Source: Gordionus sp. m RMFG-2023
Taxonomy: Eukaryota; Nematomorpha; Gordioida; Chordodea; Parachordodidae
Direction of reading: 5' to 3'
Length of the DNA: 64,000 bases
NCBI RefSeq assembly: GCF_954871325.1
Contig: NC_088775.1
Span: forward strand, 30,853,561-30,917,560
The notes under the pieces were generated by a model, which did not search any database, was not told where the DNA came from, and saw only the letters and a program-made list of their open reading frames with translations. Of the stretch, positions 1 through 12,299 are shown in pieces (position 1 is the stretch's first letter; each line of letters begins with the position of its first letter). The position numbers were made by a program, and so were the translations under genes.

Positions 1-338
1 TTTCAATCTACTCAAACTCAAACGGAAACTTTTTCAATTCATTGAAAAAAAAACAAAAAAAAGCAGATGGTAATGATTTATAGCATCAAGCGACGTTATT
101 GATATTTTATGCATTAAAATATAGTAAACGACATAATTTTCAAGGAATGTGATATTCAAATAATATAGATATCATTAAAAATAAATAAATGATAAGAGAA
201 AATAATGTACACATAATAATTATTTTTTTCTAATCGGCCTCTTTTTTGAATTTTCCTCTGATCAGCCTCAAAAATCGACATTTTATTGCGGCCTGGTGGG
301 AAAAATACCCACCTGGTCTTATGGCCAGTACGCCCCTG
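1..338 (-). mobile_element. hAT-type element terminus (right-hand end only)
   Basis: Read on the minus strand from 338, the sequence begins CAGGGGCGTACTGGCC, a typical hAT terminal inverted repeat. It is followed by the GGTGGG...CCCACC and CGGCC-rich subterminal stretch. A second copy of the same terminus lies at 28370-28475 (CAGGGGCGGATTGG). The other end lies outside the window, so no target duplication can be tested. No coding sequence is visible in 1-338. The element lies directly against older hAT coding sequence starting near 342. Confidence 0.6.
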
Positions 339-341
339 CAT

Positions 342-843
342 CTACTTCTATTGATGTGACAGCAAATATAAGTGAGAATGAAAATCTTTTACCATTTCAT
401 AATTTACGTAAGTATTTTACTTTATGTGAAACGAATGGAAGTAACCATACAATGATCTATGCAAAATGCTCTTTATGTAAAAACAAAATAACTATTTAAA
501 GATTAGCAGTTCAAACCTAAAGAGGCATTTTGAAGTAATTAATTCTTTTAAAAATACAATTTTTATTATTTGTGAAGATCATAACAATATTCATATAATA
601 AAAATTATAGATTTCCTTCACTATATGATGACAGTAATATATTGGCATCAATAATTTACCCAAAATTTAAGCTCAATTGGCATTTTATATCTGTCACAAA
701 ATTTATTGCTAAAATAAAGGTTAATTGCCGATTTGGAAAATATACAGTTTCAACCATATGCAGATCCTTCAAATGAAGATACCTTTTTTGGGAAAAACTC
801 GTCACAAAATGCTCTTTCCATTAATAATTTTTTTTATTCTAAT
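342..843 (+). pseudogene. Older hAT transposase remnant, 5' part (BED zinc finger)
   Basis: The translation contains a BED-finger-like CSLC pair (about 460-480) and, one frame away, SSNLKRHFE (about 503-533), the usual end of a BED finger in hAT transposases. Further on, LASIIYPKFKLNW (about 640-685) resembles the hAT segment before the dimerisation domain. Frame changes separate these pieces, so the gene is dead. The remnant is cut at 843 by the younger hAT element 844-4133 and resumes at 4142. Family assignment is by motif only. Confidence 0.6.
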
Positions 844-1553
844 CAGGGTTTCGAACCGAACCGAACCGAACCGCCAAACCGGAATGAACCGTTATAATTT
901 TCTGAACCGTAACCGTAACCGAACCGTTATAAAGAAACTATAAAAAGAGCGAACCGAACCGTTATAAATATTTTAAACCGGTTTAAACCGGTTCAAAACG
1001 GTTTTAAAAAATAATTAAATTTAAACATTATTAACCTAAATTTGAAATTTGAATTTTCCTTGGGGAAATTTTTAAACTCTTTATTTCTTTTCAAATTGAA
1101 TTTTTTTTACATGTCAATTAATACCACCAGGTTTATTGTTTTTTCTTTTCACTTTAATAAATACTCAATACTCAATTTAATAGAGATTAGGCGAATTACC
1201 AGTTAATTAGATAAGAATCTTAAAATCAAACAAGACTATTCTTTAAATTGAGAGAGAGAGAATTATTTATTTATTTATTAATTTATTTACATTTACACTT
1301 TAGTGGATAATTTCTTGAAATAATAACTACTTACTGATTAATCTTCTAAATCTTATAGTACCAAATAAAATTTAAACAGATGAAATTCAATTGGATAATT
1401 ATAAAATGATAAAGTATCCATTAAAGTTTTAATTTAATTGCAGTTGATTTTGGAATTTTAAACAGCTTTTCTATTTCTTTTCTTCTTATTTTATATCTTA
1501 TCTTTTTGCTTCTTTCTTTTCTCTATTAAATCAAATTATTTATTAAAATGGTA

Positions 1554-1695
1554 TTAGTAAGCTCCATTCACTTATTTAGTTTCATCTGTGTACAAGGTTT
1601 GTTGTTAGTATCTTTGAGGAAAAAATCGGCATAATTATATGAAGGGTAGGCCTGCATATAATTCACGTTTTTGGGGGAGATCTTGTCAGATAAGA
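1554..1695 (+). ncRNA. Hairpin repeat, copy A (possible small structured RNA)
   Basis: This segment inside the hAT element matches 5341-5485 over about 140 bp, both containing TACAAGGTTTGTTG, a GTATC[CT]TTGAG block and AAAATCGGCATAATT. A 13-pair stem (1633-1645 with 1651-1663, five-base loop) has one A-G mismatch. It differs from copy B by a paired A-T for T-A exchange that keeps the stem. GTTTTTGG just after the stem resembles an Sm-protein site. No open frame spans it. Function is unproven; it could equally be an unclassified dispersed repeat. Confidence 0.35.
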
Positions 1696-1800
1696 TAAAT
1701 AAAAAATTATACTGCTTCTATTAAGAAATTTATTTATTCTATTTTTATAATAAAAGATTCTGATCTATTCATCATCATATAGCATATTAGTATCTATTAA

Positions 1801-3734
1801 ATGGTTCGGGAAAAGTCAAATCCTGTGCGATCATATTTTAAATTAGATATTGTAAAAAATCAATCTACTTGTAAACTAGAAAACTGTGGTAAAGTTTTAA
1901 CCGGGGACCATGCAGCAAATCTTGAACGACATATAGAAAGATTCCACGATAAGGAATTCAAATTATTAAAAAAAAAGAAGATAATTTGACTATTAAAAAA
2001 ACAATAACAAAAAATGCAAATAATCATAATACAATTCAAAATGCTTTTACCAAAACTAATACAATACAAATTAATATTAATAAAGACACTTTAATCCGCT
2101 CCTGCACTGAGTTAATCACAGTTCATGGGAGACCAATAAAATCAATTGATGACAAAGCATTTAGAAATATTATAGATCCGATAATTGTAGGATTGGGTGG
2201 TAATTTAACCATCAATTCTGAAAATATACGCAATAATATTAAAAAAATGGCATTTGATTTTTCGCAAAATTTAAAAAAAGAAATATACCAAAAACCTATA
2301 TCGTTAAAATTAGATATTGCAACTCGATATGATAGGTCCATACTGGAGATCAATATTCAATTTATAGATAATGGAGAAATAAAATTAAGAACGTTATGCA
2401 TGAAAGAGATAAAAGAAAGACATACATCAGAATATCTAAAAAAAATTATTCTAGATGTTCTAAACGAACATGAAATAAGAATTGATCAAATTTATACGAT
2501 AACCACAGACAATGCAGCTAACATGATTAAATTAATCAAGCTGTTAATACATCATGATGAAGAAGATGATGAAGATGATATCCTTAATGATTATTTAGAT
2601 AATGATAATTTAAATAACAATGATGATATAATTGTTAATGAAAATGAAGAACCTTTTTTTAATATTGAAAGTATTAATCTTGTACCTCATACGAGATCCA
2701 TGTTAATGGGCATTAGATGTGCCTCCCACACATTTCAATTAGCAATTAATGATTGCATAAAAAATTCAAATGAAATTGTTATTATTAATAAAGCAAGAAA
2801 CATTTGCAAAAAAATAAGAAATCAGACTACAATGTCTATTTTGTCCAAATTAAATTTAAAAAAGCCACGAATAGATTGTTGCACAAGATGGAATTCAATC
2901 TATTTAATGTTGGAAAGATTATTAGAGTTAAAAATGTTTTGCCAAGAAATATCGGCCCAAAGTAATGATCGTGAAAAATGTTTGTCAGAGAATGAATGGA
3001 AAATAATTAGTGATATATTAAAAGCTTTATATCCATCTTATATTTTGACAAAATATATACAAAGTGAACAAATGACCATGGGCGATTTTTATGCAGCATG
3101 GATCAAATGTATCATGCAAACTAGCAAAATAGACACTTCATTTGCCAAACTTTTAGTTTGTACAATCAAAGCACGAGAGATTAATTTGAAAAATGAAGTT
3201 TTTTGCTCAGCTATATATCTCGACCCAAGATAAAATGTATTTTGATCATTTGAAGAAAAAGATATCGCCAAAAAACATCTTTATAAAACTTGGAACTTAA
3301 TCCAAAATTTAAATAATCAGAATATTGAAAATCTAGATACTATTCCTACGTGTTCACATTCGAAAGATAACTTAGATGATGATTTTGAAGATTTATTAAT
3401 GTCGCATGAAAGCCTTAATAAGAATAGTTCTCAGGGCATAGAAAATTATAATAAATGTGTAGAAATAGAGTATATAATTCGGTCATTTGATAATATAGAG
3501 AGATTAGAAAAAGATGCAAATCTTTTGAATTATTGGGAAAATGTAAAGAATAGTATGCCAGAACTTTATAAGTTAGCTATGGTTGTGCTAGCAGTTCCAG
3601 CTACGCAGGTATCCGTAGAAAGAGCATTTTCTAGCCTTAAGTTTATACTCTCTGCGCAAAGAACTAAATTAAATCCTGAAATATTAGAAAATATTTTAGT
3701 TATCCGTTCCAATTCTCTTTTTAAAAATAAATAA
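1801..3734 (+). pseudogene. hAT transposase, nearly complete, lightly broken
   Basis: This would be the cut-and-paste transposase of the element 844-4133, acting on its ends in the nucleus. The ATG at 1801 opens a BED zinc finger (KSNPVRSYF..., C-x4-C then H-x4-H in ERHIERFH). The frame shifts once in the A-run near 1965-1985. The catalytic region follows (about 1990-3230), with TDNAANM, RCASHTFQLAI and TRWNSIYLM blocks and the LDPR motif at its end. Two in-frame stops (about 3231 and 3243) interrupt it. The reading then continues to the hATC dimerisation domain (about 3540-3700: LAVPATQVSVERAFSSLKFI) and a stop at 3734. An acidic stretch (EEDDEDD) lies near 2560. One frameshift plus two stops suggests a fairly young death. 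No intron is needed. hAT is very likely; the subfamily is not determined. Confidence 0.88.
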
Positions 3735-4141
3735 TATAAATTTATTATATTTATGTGTTATTTTATTCCTCAATGTATTTGCGCATGTTTGTGTTTATCT
3801 TATTTATGAAATAAAAAGAATTGATTTGTCTAATTTATATTTACTAAGTTTAATAAAAATATCTATTAGATTATCATTCATGGTTAAATTAAATAAGAAA
3901 TTATAAAAAGATTTTTCTCTAAAATTAATATATACATGGTTAATGATTAATTTTTTTTTAAATTAAATTTATAAAAACCGGAACAAACCGAAAAGAACCG
4001 TTATAAATTATAAACCGAACCGAACCGATATGATTATTTTTTTAAAAAACCGAAATGGAACAAAACCTTTATAAAATTTTAAACTAAAAACCGGAACGAA
4101 CCGAAACGTTATACTAAACGGTTCGAAACCCTGATTCTAAT

Positions 4142-4300
4142 GATGATTCAATGAATATTTTGAATAATTATGTTAATTAAAAAAAACTTTTATTGAATAT
4201 AACACATCTAGCTAAACATGCACTTAATGAAAAACCTGGTTGTTTAAATGATGATAATTTAGAAAAAATTTTATTATTAAAGGCTAATTTAATATAAATA
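4142..4300 (+). pseudogene. Older hAT transposase remnant, 3' part
   Basis: This continues the copy interrupted at 843. The translation ALNEKPGCLNDDNLEKILLLKANLI followed by a stop (about 4212-4296) resembles the last segment of the hATC dimerisation domain. It starts immediately after the second copy of the ATTCTAAT target duplication, which shows that the left and right pieces were one sequence before the younger element arrived. It is strongly decayed. Confidence 0.55.
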
Positions 4301-4334
4301 TATTTTATTTATTTATTTTTTATATTGTTAATTT

Positions 4335-4730
4335 TGCATCGATCAGAAATTTAAATTAGAAAAATATCGTGATCGTGATCGCGATCCTTTTTTAAAAAAA
4401 GGTCGATTCTGGATTTCGATCCTCTTTTTTTCAAAAGATCGTGATCGGGATTCGATCTTTTTAAAAGGATCGATTAACAAGCCTTCATATTTGATAGTAC
4501 TATAACTGTTGTTGAATCGATATTATATTTTACTTTGTATCCATTATATATACCCTTAAATTTTTTTAATAAATTTGTTGTATGTATATTATATGACGCA
4601 GGTAATTGTTCAAAAAATTGCACTTTTAATCTAGGATCTAATATGGTTGATATTATGGTTTCAATATTTGTTAGGTTACAATAATTTTCTATTTTGTCAA
4701 TAGCACTGATACGGTTTATACGTGGTCAAA
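4335..4730 (-). pseudogene. hAT terminus-like repeats and transposase fragment
   Basis: Positions 4360-4480 hold repeated GATCGTGATCG/GATCGATT motifs ending in GATTAACAAGCC, like a subterminal hAT end without an exact CAG terminus. From about 4728 to 4480 on the minus strand the translation reads ...IISTILDPRLKVQFFEQLP..., containing the LDPR motif that precedes the hAT dimerisation domain. The fragment is short, has no visible partner end and is not expressed as a whole protein. Confidence 0.5.
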
Positions 4731-5340
4731 TGAATTTAAATGTTAGTAATTATGACAATGTAATTAATATTGATGAAGATTTTATGATAGTGATTATGAT
4801 ACACTATCTGAATTAGATGATTGTCTTTAAAATTTGCTAAAAATAAGATTACTAAATGGGAAAAGGATTATCTTAAAAAGAATAAGAACTAGTCAAGAAA
4901 ATTTAGTTATTTATCTGCCAGGAGCTTAAGAATATGGGAAAGAGGCACACTCCATAAAAATGTTTTGACTTGTGTTTAACACCAAAAATGATTAAAGAGA
5001 AACCATCAAAATAAAATAATTATATTTTAGTTTAACTTTGGGGCTTTTCCTTTTCCTCCATTAAACTTTGTAAGCAATAATATAACTTATGATTTGCTGT
5101 TCGATTTAAAGTAACCCTTAAACATGAAAGATAAGGATCCATCCCAAATGGCGAAGATTTTTCGGTTCATTTTTTGGAATAATATGACTTAACAAATGAA
5201 ATGGAATTTTGATGTCTATGGATTCAAATATTCTTAACTCACTCTTTATCATGAATATGGTTATTCAAGACTAAAAAACAGATAAGATTTATATTTCTTT
5301 ATAATAATAATTACTAAATTACTATTACAATATCGGAAAG

Positions 5341-5485
5341 GGTAGTTCCACTCACTTAGTTAAACTACAACGGGGTACAAGGTTTGTTGGTATCCTTGAG
5401 AATAAAATCGGCATAATTTTATGAAGGGTGGGCCTTCATAAAATTCACGTCATTTTGGGCAGGTCTATGACCAACGTGCTAGATA
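5341..5485 (+). ncRNA. Hairpin repeat, copy B (possible small structured RNA)
   Basis: This is the second copy of the repeat at 1554-1695, outside any element I can bound. The central stem is a perfect 13-pair hairpin (AATTTTATGAAGG at 5415-5427 with 5433-5445, loop GTGGG). Upstream, CAAGG (5378-5382) can pair with CCTTG (5394-5398), leaving a GTATCC splice-donor-like sequence in the loop. Downstream, ATTTTGG (5452-5458) fits an Sm site, and GGTC-TAT-GACC could form a last small stem. The order resembles spliced-leader or Sm-class RNAs, but no leader, promoter or transcript can be shown here. Confidence 0.4.
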
Positions 5486-5589
5486 AGATAAGATAAGAAT
5501 AGGAAATAAAATAAAACTAAATGATATCCACTAGGAAAATTTAATTACTTCTTTTTTTATTATACTTGCAAATAAAATATTTGTGAAAA

Positions 5590-6012
5590 ATTATGAATAT
5601 TTATATATAAATAATTTCGAATAATACGAATAATTTTCCTCATTATTCATCGTATTCGTAAAATATGAATCGAATCGAATTTCGAATAACAAATAATTCG
5701 TTTTAGGCCAAGGCTCAATACCATTTTTTTAAGCAAATAATGTTCATTGCAGTTAACAAATGATGTTTATTTGTTATAATTTATAAATTAGATATTATTT
5801 ATAATGTGCAATTAATAATAAAATAAAAGTTTTATATATGTATTTGATGAAATAAAATTCTAATGTAAGTCTATTTGTATACAAAAGAATTCAAACAGGT
5901 TTTTGGGTTAGAACCGAACTGATTTTATTACTTGTTATGAAGCGATTCTGAACTAAGAACCGTTATTTTTATATGAACCCGAACATATTCGTTTTGGTTC
6001 CGATCCTTGCTT
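5590..6012. repeat. Decayed hAT-like subterminal repeats
   Basis: Clusters of CGAAT/ATTCG motifs (about 5600-5710) and GAACCGAA/GGTTC motifs (about 5908-6012) look like worn subterminal regions of hAT elements, similar in style to the ends of 844-4133. No terminal inverted repeat pair or transposase can be tied to them. Confidence 0.3.
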
Positions 6013-7830
6013 TTGTATGTTTCTGAAAAAAATTTATTGTCAAATTCCACATTTTCAGACATGTTGCAATAAATTCGAGTATATTTAACAAAATTTTATT
6101 ATAATATTTTTTTTTCAAATTTTATTTTATAATATTTAAAAAGGAATAGATGGCATTTAACATAACTTCAAATTTAAAAATAAATTCACAAATATTTTGT
6201 CTTTCGTTTTTTATTATTCATATTTTTATAGTTTAGTATATTCCACTTCTTAGGAATTGTATTAATTTTTATAAATGATCTTGATGATATGTTAGACTAA
6301 ATTTTGTAACTTCGCAATAAAGACAAAATCAAGCCTTAAACAAAATTTTTTAGGATGATTGGATTCATTTTTTTTTATCATAGTGAATGTATTTTGTTAA
6401 GCAAAAAAAAATATTTAAATAAATGCTAATGTCTTTGTTTGTCGAAATGCACTGGTAAGAATTAGTGGATCGATTTAATGGCGATGGACGGACCTATTCA
6501 ATTATCTTTATTATAAACCATTTTTATATCATTTAGTTCATAATGTTCAGTTTGATATTTATCTAATGGTACTGAGGAAAATAACTCTGTGCTCGTGGAT
6601 GGCATAAAAAAATTAATAGTAGATTGGATTTTTAATGTATTTTTATTTAAATTTTAGCCATGATAGTTAAAAACTAGATGTTTTATCAGATGTATGCTTA
6701 AGGTACCTAATGATTTTTATATAGAATAAAATTAAATAATTTTAAAAAAAACTTTGCTGACGGCGCATTAAATTTGGTATTGCAGTGAAAACATACTTTA
6801 CGTTTTTTTATTGAAACTATAAGTACACTGTTTTTTGACTTCGTTTTCTTAGTATATTGCAAAAAAATGAACTAAAAGAAGGATCAAAAATAAAAGTAAA
6901 TATAACAAAATATCAATCTAAAACCGATAGCACCTGATCGTTGACCTTTGCTACATTAGAGCAGGAAAGGCTGGGACTATCCAGCAGGCTGGGTATAAAG
7001 GTAAACGGCTATAGATTTTTCAATTTGATCGAAGGATATATTTATCATAGATTTATTTAGAAACGGGATCTCTTTATTCAAAAATATTGATCAAAAACAA
7101 TTTAACTTTCATTTAAGTACTTTTTGGCTTGAGGAAAATTTACTTCTTCATATTTTATGAAATTTATATGCCATATTTACCAATGTCTTAGCTACGGATT
7201 AAATTTAGTGCGAAGTTTCTAATCTAGAAAGGTTTCTACAGCCAATTAGGCGAACTCCCTACTCCCGGGGTTAAACCCTAGGGTGTAAAATGTCAAATAA
7301 AAGAGCATTTAATTGCTCTGGAAAAAATTAAAATCTAAAAACGATAAAAAAATAATAAATAATTGAAATTGTGAAGTGTGCAGTAAAAATTATAACTATA
7401 ATAAAAAATGCGAAGAGTTCCAAATGTCCCGAATGCAAGTTGTGCTAGGAAGGTTACATTTTAAGTGTGCCTCTATTGTGAAGATTAATTTTTTAAAAAC
7501 ATTTGACATTTTTAAATAATATGTGTATTATAACAATAAAAATTAAAAAATTTTTGTTTTATATGTCAAATATTATATTTGCTATCTTACCCAGGGTCAT
7601 CGGTAAATGGTAAAAATCACTACTTTTACTTAACCCTAAATAGCACCCACAATAAAAGAAAAGCCCGGGTTTTTTATTCTGTAGTCTAATGATGTGGTTA
7701 TCCAATCCAATGATACGATTGATTTTATCCTCTAAAACAAAATTAATTTTATCGAGAAAGAGCAAAACGCCTGCTTTATATCACCGGTCTCCACTACTAG
7801 TACTCTAGAAGAAAGCCCTAGGGATCACAA
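6013..7830. other. No supportable gene or element
   Basis: A+T-rich sequence. Short GC-richer patches occur near 6940-7010, 7235-7285 and 7770-7825. The only open frame of note, 7559-7765 on the minus strand (68 codons), has no recognisable domain and no splice context. Confidence 0.5.
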
Positions 7831-8860
7831 ATTAGGCTAAGCCTAAAAATCGGCTAAATCTAATTAGGCTTAGATATGAAATCGGCTTAAACTTAATTAG
7901 TCAAAAATTCTGCATCAGCTAATCGTATGTCAGCGTTCCGTAAGATAAGCCTAGCATTAATTATTATTTATTATTTTTAGTAAAATAATTTATTTTATTT
8001 ATATTTAATGTTAATATTTAATTATTATGATATGTTTTAATATTTTTTATTTAGATTATTATATTATGAAATGAAATATTAAAATGGATTTATTTATTTG
8101 ATGTTTTGTTGATAGAAAAAATGATATGCTAATATTATTTATGTTACAATTTATTATTGATTTTCACGCCCAAAATTTTAAGCAAAAATTATTTTTTGAA
8201 ATTCAAAAAGATTTTTGAACATGTTTTGATTAGATGAGAATTTTAAATCATCTTTGCAAATAAATTTTTTTTGAGGAATTCTTTTATGAATAATATTATA
8301 AATAAACAATCTCTTAGGTGAAATCTTTTATAGTTTTTTTTATCATTTTTGTAAAATTATCTATTTTTTTAAGTATATTAAAAGAGGTGGCTTATAAATT
8401 TTTTAGAAGAATTAACATATAATAACATTTTTATTCTTTATATTATTACAATTACATTTTTATTATCCATATTAAAATAAATTACATTTTATCTCTTTTT
8501 TTATTATTATGAATTACATTTTATTTATCCTCCTTAACCAAAAAAATGTTCCTTTTATATCTTTTTTTAAAAAATAAATAAATCATGAAATAACCAATTA
8601 TATAAAATGAAAATGTTCGTTTAAGATTGAATTTAACTTGATATCAAAAAATATATCAATTGTCAAAATAAATTGATTTTAAAATAATGTTAATACGATA
8701 AAATAAAACGTTAATATAAACTAAAAATTATTTCGCCGAAAGGTGTAAATAAAACAAAATTTAAAATCAACTTTATCGACTTATTCAACATTTTTTAAAA
8801 TATTTATATTAAACTTTCTATGTTATTTTATATGATCTTTATAAGGATAATATTATAATG

Positions 8861-9410
8861 TGACAATTGTCATATTTAAACATTTTTTGACACAAAAGGG
8901 TAAAAATATAATTTATATTGTAAAGATGTTAAAATATAAATTTAATGACGTTCCTTGGAAAAATGACAATTATCATAATCGGTATTTTTAAACTTATTAG
9001 ATTTTTTTTGACGCTAATGGGCAAAAATATGTATTTTTAACATGTTAAAATAAAATTTCAATTAAGATGTACCATATAAAAGTGACAATTGTCATAATCT
9101 TTATTTTTTAAGTTTTTTGAATTTTATTAACCCAAATGGGTTAAAATATAGATTGTAAAAATTTCTATTAAAAATTTCACGAAGATGTACCATGGGAAAG
9201 TGACAATTGTCTTAATAGTTATTTTTATAGTTTTCCCATACTTTATTGAGAAATCATTCAAAAAAAGATATTTTGTTTAAATTTTATTAAAATAATTCAG
9301 AAAAGTACCAATTATCAATCTTTGTTCTTTAACTTTCTTATTTTTTTTTTGAGATATTTGTTGGTACCATTTGGCGGAACAAAAAAACATGACAATTTTC
9401 ATGCTCATTT
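8861..9410. repeat. Tandem units with palindromic TGACAATTGTCA core
   Basis: Cores or close variants occur at 8861, 8964, 9083, 9201, 9306 and 9390, mostly 100-120 bp apart. Between cores the units share GGGTAAAAATATA-like and AAGATGTACCAT-like blocks. Inverted units follow at 9849, 15268, 15369 and 15476 in the other arm. The regular spacing and palindromic core suggest protein-binding sites, possibly for a transposase, or simply unit amplification as in foldback elements. Confidence 0.7.
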
Positions 9411-11789
9411 ACGTTGTCCCTTTATTCCTGCTTAAAATTTGATAAAAAATATGCTTTAAAGAGGATTGTAACTCATGTTGAATTCTAAACTTTTAAGATA
9501 TGGACTCATAATATTATTATTTTAATTAATAAATTTTAATTGAATATCTATTAAAATGTACAACCCCGCATTCACAATTAGCATAAACTTTTGTATATAT
9601 ACTCACGGCCAAATCGTGCTGAGTCTGAATTCTGGGTAAGATTTTTATGAAAGGAATTTAAAAACCATATGAATATTATTTATCAATAGGATACAATTAA
9701 CATCCTATAAATTTAATTTTAAAATTTTGAATTTTATAAACATATTGATAAAATAGATTAAAATCTATATTTTAACTCATTTGCGTCAAAAAAATTTAAA
9801 AAACTTTTTTGATACATAAAATTCAAAAAACTTTAAAAATACTCATTATGACAATTATCACTAATCTAGGGAACATCTTTACTGAAGTTTTATTTAAACA
9901 GGTTAGCAATCGGGGTTGCTAGGTCGAATTTTTTAAATTGCGGGAGAAATTTAGTATTTTGCGGGAGAAATATGAAAATTGCGGTAGAAATTTAAAATCT
10001 CAAGGGGCTCAACTAAAAAAATTTTTATGGGGGGCGAAGCCCCCCATACCTCCTATTTGCGGGCCTTCGGCCGGGTTTCATATTATCCTTTTTAAAAATT
10101 TGCTAACTCTGAATAATTATTCTGAATTTCATATTTTGTCATTTATTATATTATGCATACAAAATAAACTAGCATCATATAAATAATTAAAACAATATAA
10201 GACATTTCTAAAAATATTATTTTTTAATACAAAATCTATTTATTACAGTATAAAATATTTTCGATTGCTGATATAAATTTTGCGTGATAAAAAAGATTAA
10301 TTAATTCATACAAATGCCTCAATTGATATTGGTTTTTAAAAACTACATATTATAAAATTAGCAACTTACTTTGACAAAAGGTCAAGTAACTAATATAAAA
10401 CTCTGTTACCATTTTTAGACATTGTTTTATAGAATGGACAAATAAGGAAAAATTTATACCAAATCAACAATTCCTGGAGAAGAAAATATAAAAGATTAAT
10501 CCAAATCATAAAACTATATGGTGTAGAGCTTCCTCTTAAATGACATGATGGAAGCTCGAGTAATTGAGAAAAAAATTGAGAGATATTAAATTTCTAAAAG
10601 ATTATCTTCCATTATTAATGATATATAAACAACTACACAATTGACCATCTTATAAAATATGCAATCATATGCTCTCAGCAGCTGTAATAATTATCTTATC
10701 ACATAGCCATACAAATAATAGATGCTGGTTAATTTGCAGTAATAGCCATGACACTCACTATATAATCTTATATCAGAATTTATTATGCTGGATAAATTGA
10801 TAAAACAAAAACACTAAATCTTTAGAAGAAATTATGCAAATGTATTGAAGCCTTAAGTTATTTACAAGGCAGGGATGCCATATTAGAAATGAAACATTTT
10901 GTAACTAAAATAAGAACCAGAGTGATATGATATGATAAAAGAAATTAATTAAGATTTTATATATTATTGTCGCACTACCTCTAGTTGGTATATTATATCT
11001 TAAAATAGTATTGGTTTGTAATAATATCAAAAATATACTAGTATTAAAACTCTAAACTGTTTTCAAATAAGAAAAAAATAGCTTTCCTAAAAACACGTAA
11101 AAAAGAGAAAAAAAGTTATCTAATTTATTACATCCATTATAGGATAAATAATAAGATGTTAAAATTTTAAAAATACTTCTAAATAATTAGATGGCGTTAA
11201 ATATTTAAAAGCGATTTTTTACTTTTATTTATTATGAAAAACATTTACTAGTAAAATTTATTTAAATATTAACTGTAATATATTGTATAATTGTCAAATA
11301 TATCTGTAAAAATGGTATTTAACCTAATCTTTTATAGCCAATTATATCTAATAGAAGATTATAAACTATATGTTTACTTACTTTTTAAAAATAAATCTCT
11401 TATACTTATTTGGATTTGGACCTTGAAAATAATTTTAAGAAGAGGCATGGTAATTAAATTTAAATATCAATTATATAATTGATTAGTGATTTTGAACTCA
11501 GCTAATTACAATATTAAATTTGTTAATTTTCAATTAATATTTATTTAATTAGGGTTATATAATAATTTAAATAATAAAAGTCAATAAAGCTTCAACTGTT
11601 AATGCTAAATTAATATTTAATGAGTGATATTAATATTACATTTTTAACACAGAATTTGATTGCAAGCTAACATAGTGAAAATATAATTTATAAGTATTAA
11701 TCTAATCTAATAATTATTAGATAGAATTAATTTTTAAATTATAAAATTAAATCTATATATTACTCAATAGAATTATAAAAGAAATCATT

Positions 11790-11933
11790 CAGTGGCAATC
11801 AAAAAAATTTATTTTTAGTTTAAGGGGATATTAAGGAGCCATTAAAAAAAAATTTTGCTTCAGGGGGTTATTCTAATTTTTCATGAGGCTCGAGCCCCTG
11901 CGCCCCCCCCCCCACCCCCTAGCGACGCCACTG
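11790..11933. mobile_element. Possible small hAT-type MITE
   Basis: The left side starts CAGTGGC and the right side, inverted, starts CAGTGGCGTCGCTAGGGGG, a common hAT terminus followed by a G-run. The inner sequence is purine/pyrimidine skewed with a poly-C run. The 8-bp flanks do not match, so it may be two unrelated ends or an old insertion. It lies inside the hAT element 9911-15203. Confidence 0.4.
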
Positions 11934-12299
11934 ATACAAATGCAAAGTTGGTAAATATTTTTCAAAATAAAATAACATCTTGATTTATTAAAACATATTA
12001 ATTTATAAAAAAAAACAACGATCTTTTTTAAATATAAAAGAATTAAACAAGATAAAATTTTATAAAAATAACAATCGATTTTAATTTTACAATATTTTAT
12101 GCGAATATCCAGCAAGACCGCAATTAGAAATCTACCGTGTGTGTGTATAACATTATAAGGATAGGCACTTATTTATCACGTATCAACTTTAAATACATAA
12201 TAAGATAATATTGTACTCATTTCATTGATAATTATTTTATTTATTATAATTCAATCACATTATTATAATCAGTGCAGGGGAGTGTATTTATATTCATTG

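Larger units (their letters stand above)
844..4133 (+). mobile_element. hAT transposon with intact ends and 8-bp target duplication
   Basis: The left end reads CAGGGTTTCGAACCG and the right end CGGTTCGAAACCCTG, a 15-bp perfect inverted repeat. Both ends are followed inward by many GAACCG/CGGTTC motifs, typical subterminal transposase-binding repeats. The flanks are an exact 8-bp duplication, ATTCTAAT (836-843 and 4134-4141), diagnostic of hAT. Length is 3290 bp. It holds a nearly complete transposase (1801-3734) and, between the left end and that gene, a copy of a hairpin repeat (1554-1695). It inserted into an older hAT transposase remnant (342-843 / 4142-4300). Confidence 0.93.

Noticed and set aside
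5341-5485. U1, U2, U4, U5, U6 or U12 snRNA identity for the hairpin repeat
   Set aside because: None of their diagnostic 5' or loop sequences is present.
8861-9410. CRISPR-like array
   Set aside because: Units are 84-119 bp and diverged along their whole length, inside a eukaryotic foldback element; no short identical repeats with unique spacers.
9938-10186. 82-codon open frame
   Set aside because: It lies in the subterminal TTGCGGGAGAAAT repeats and palindromes of a hAT end; no coding signature.
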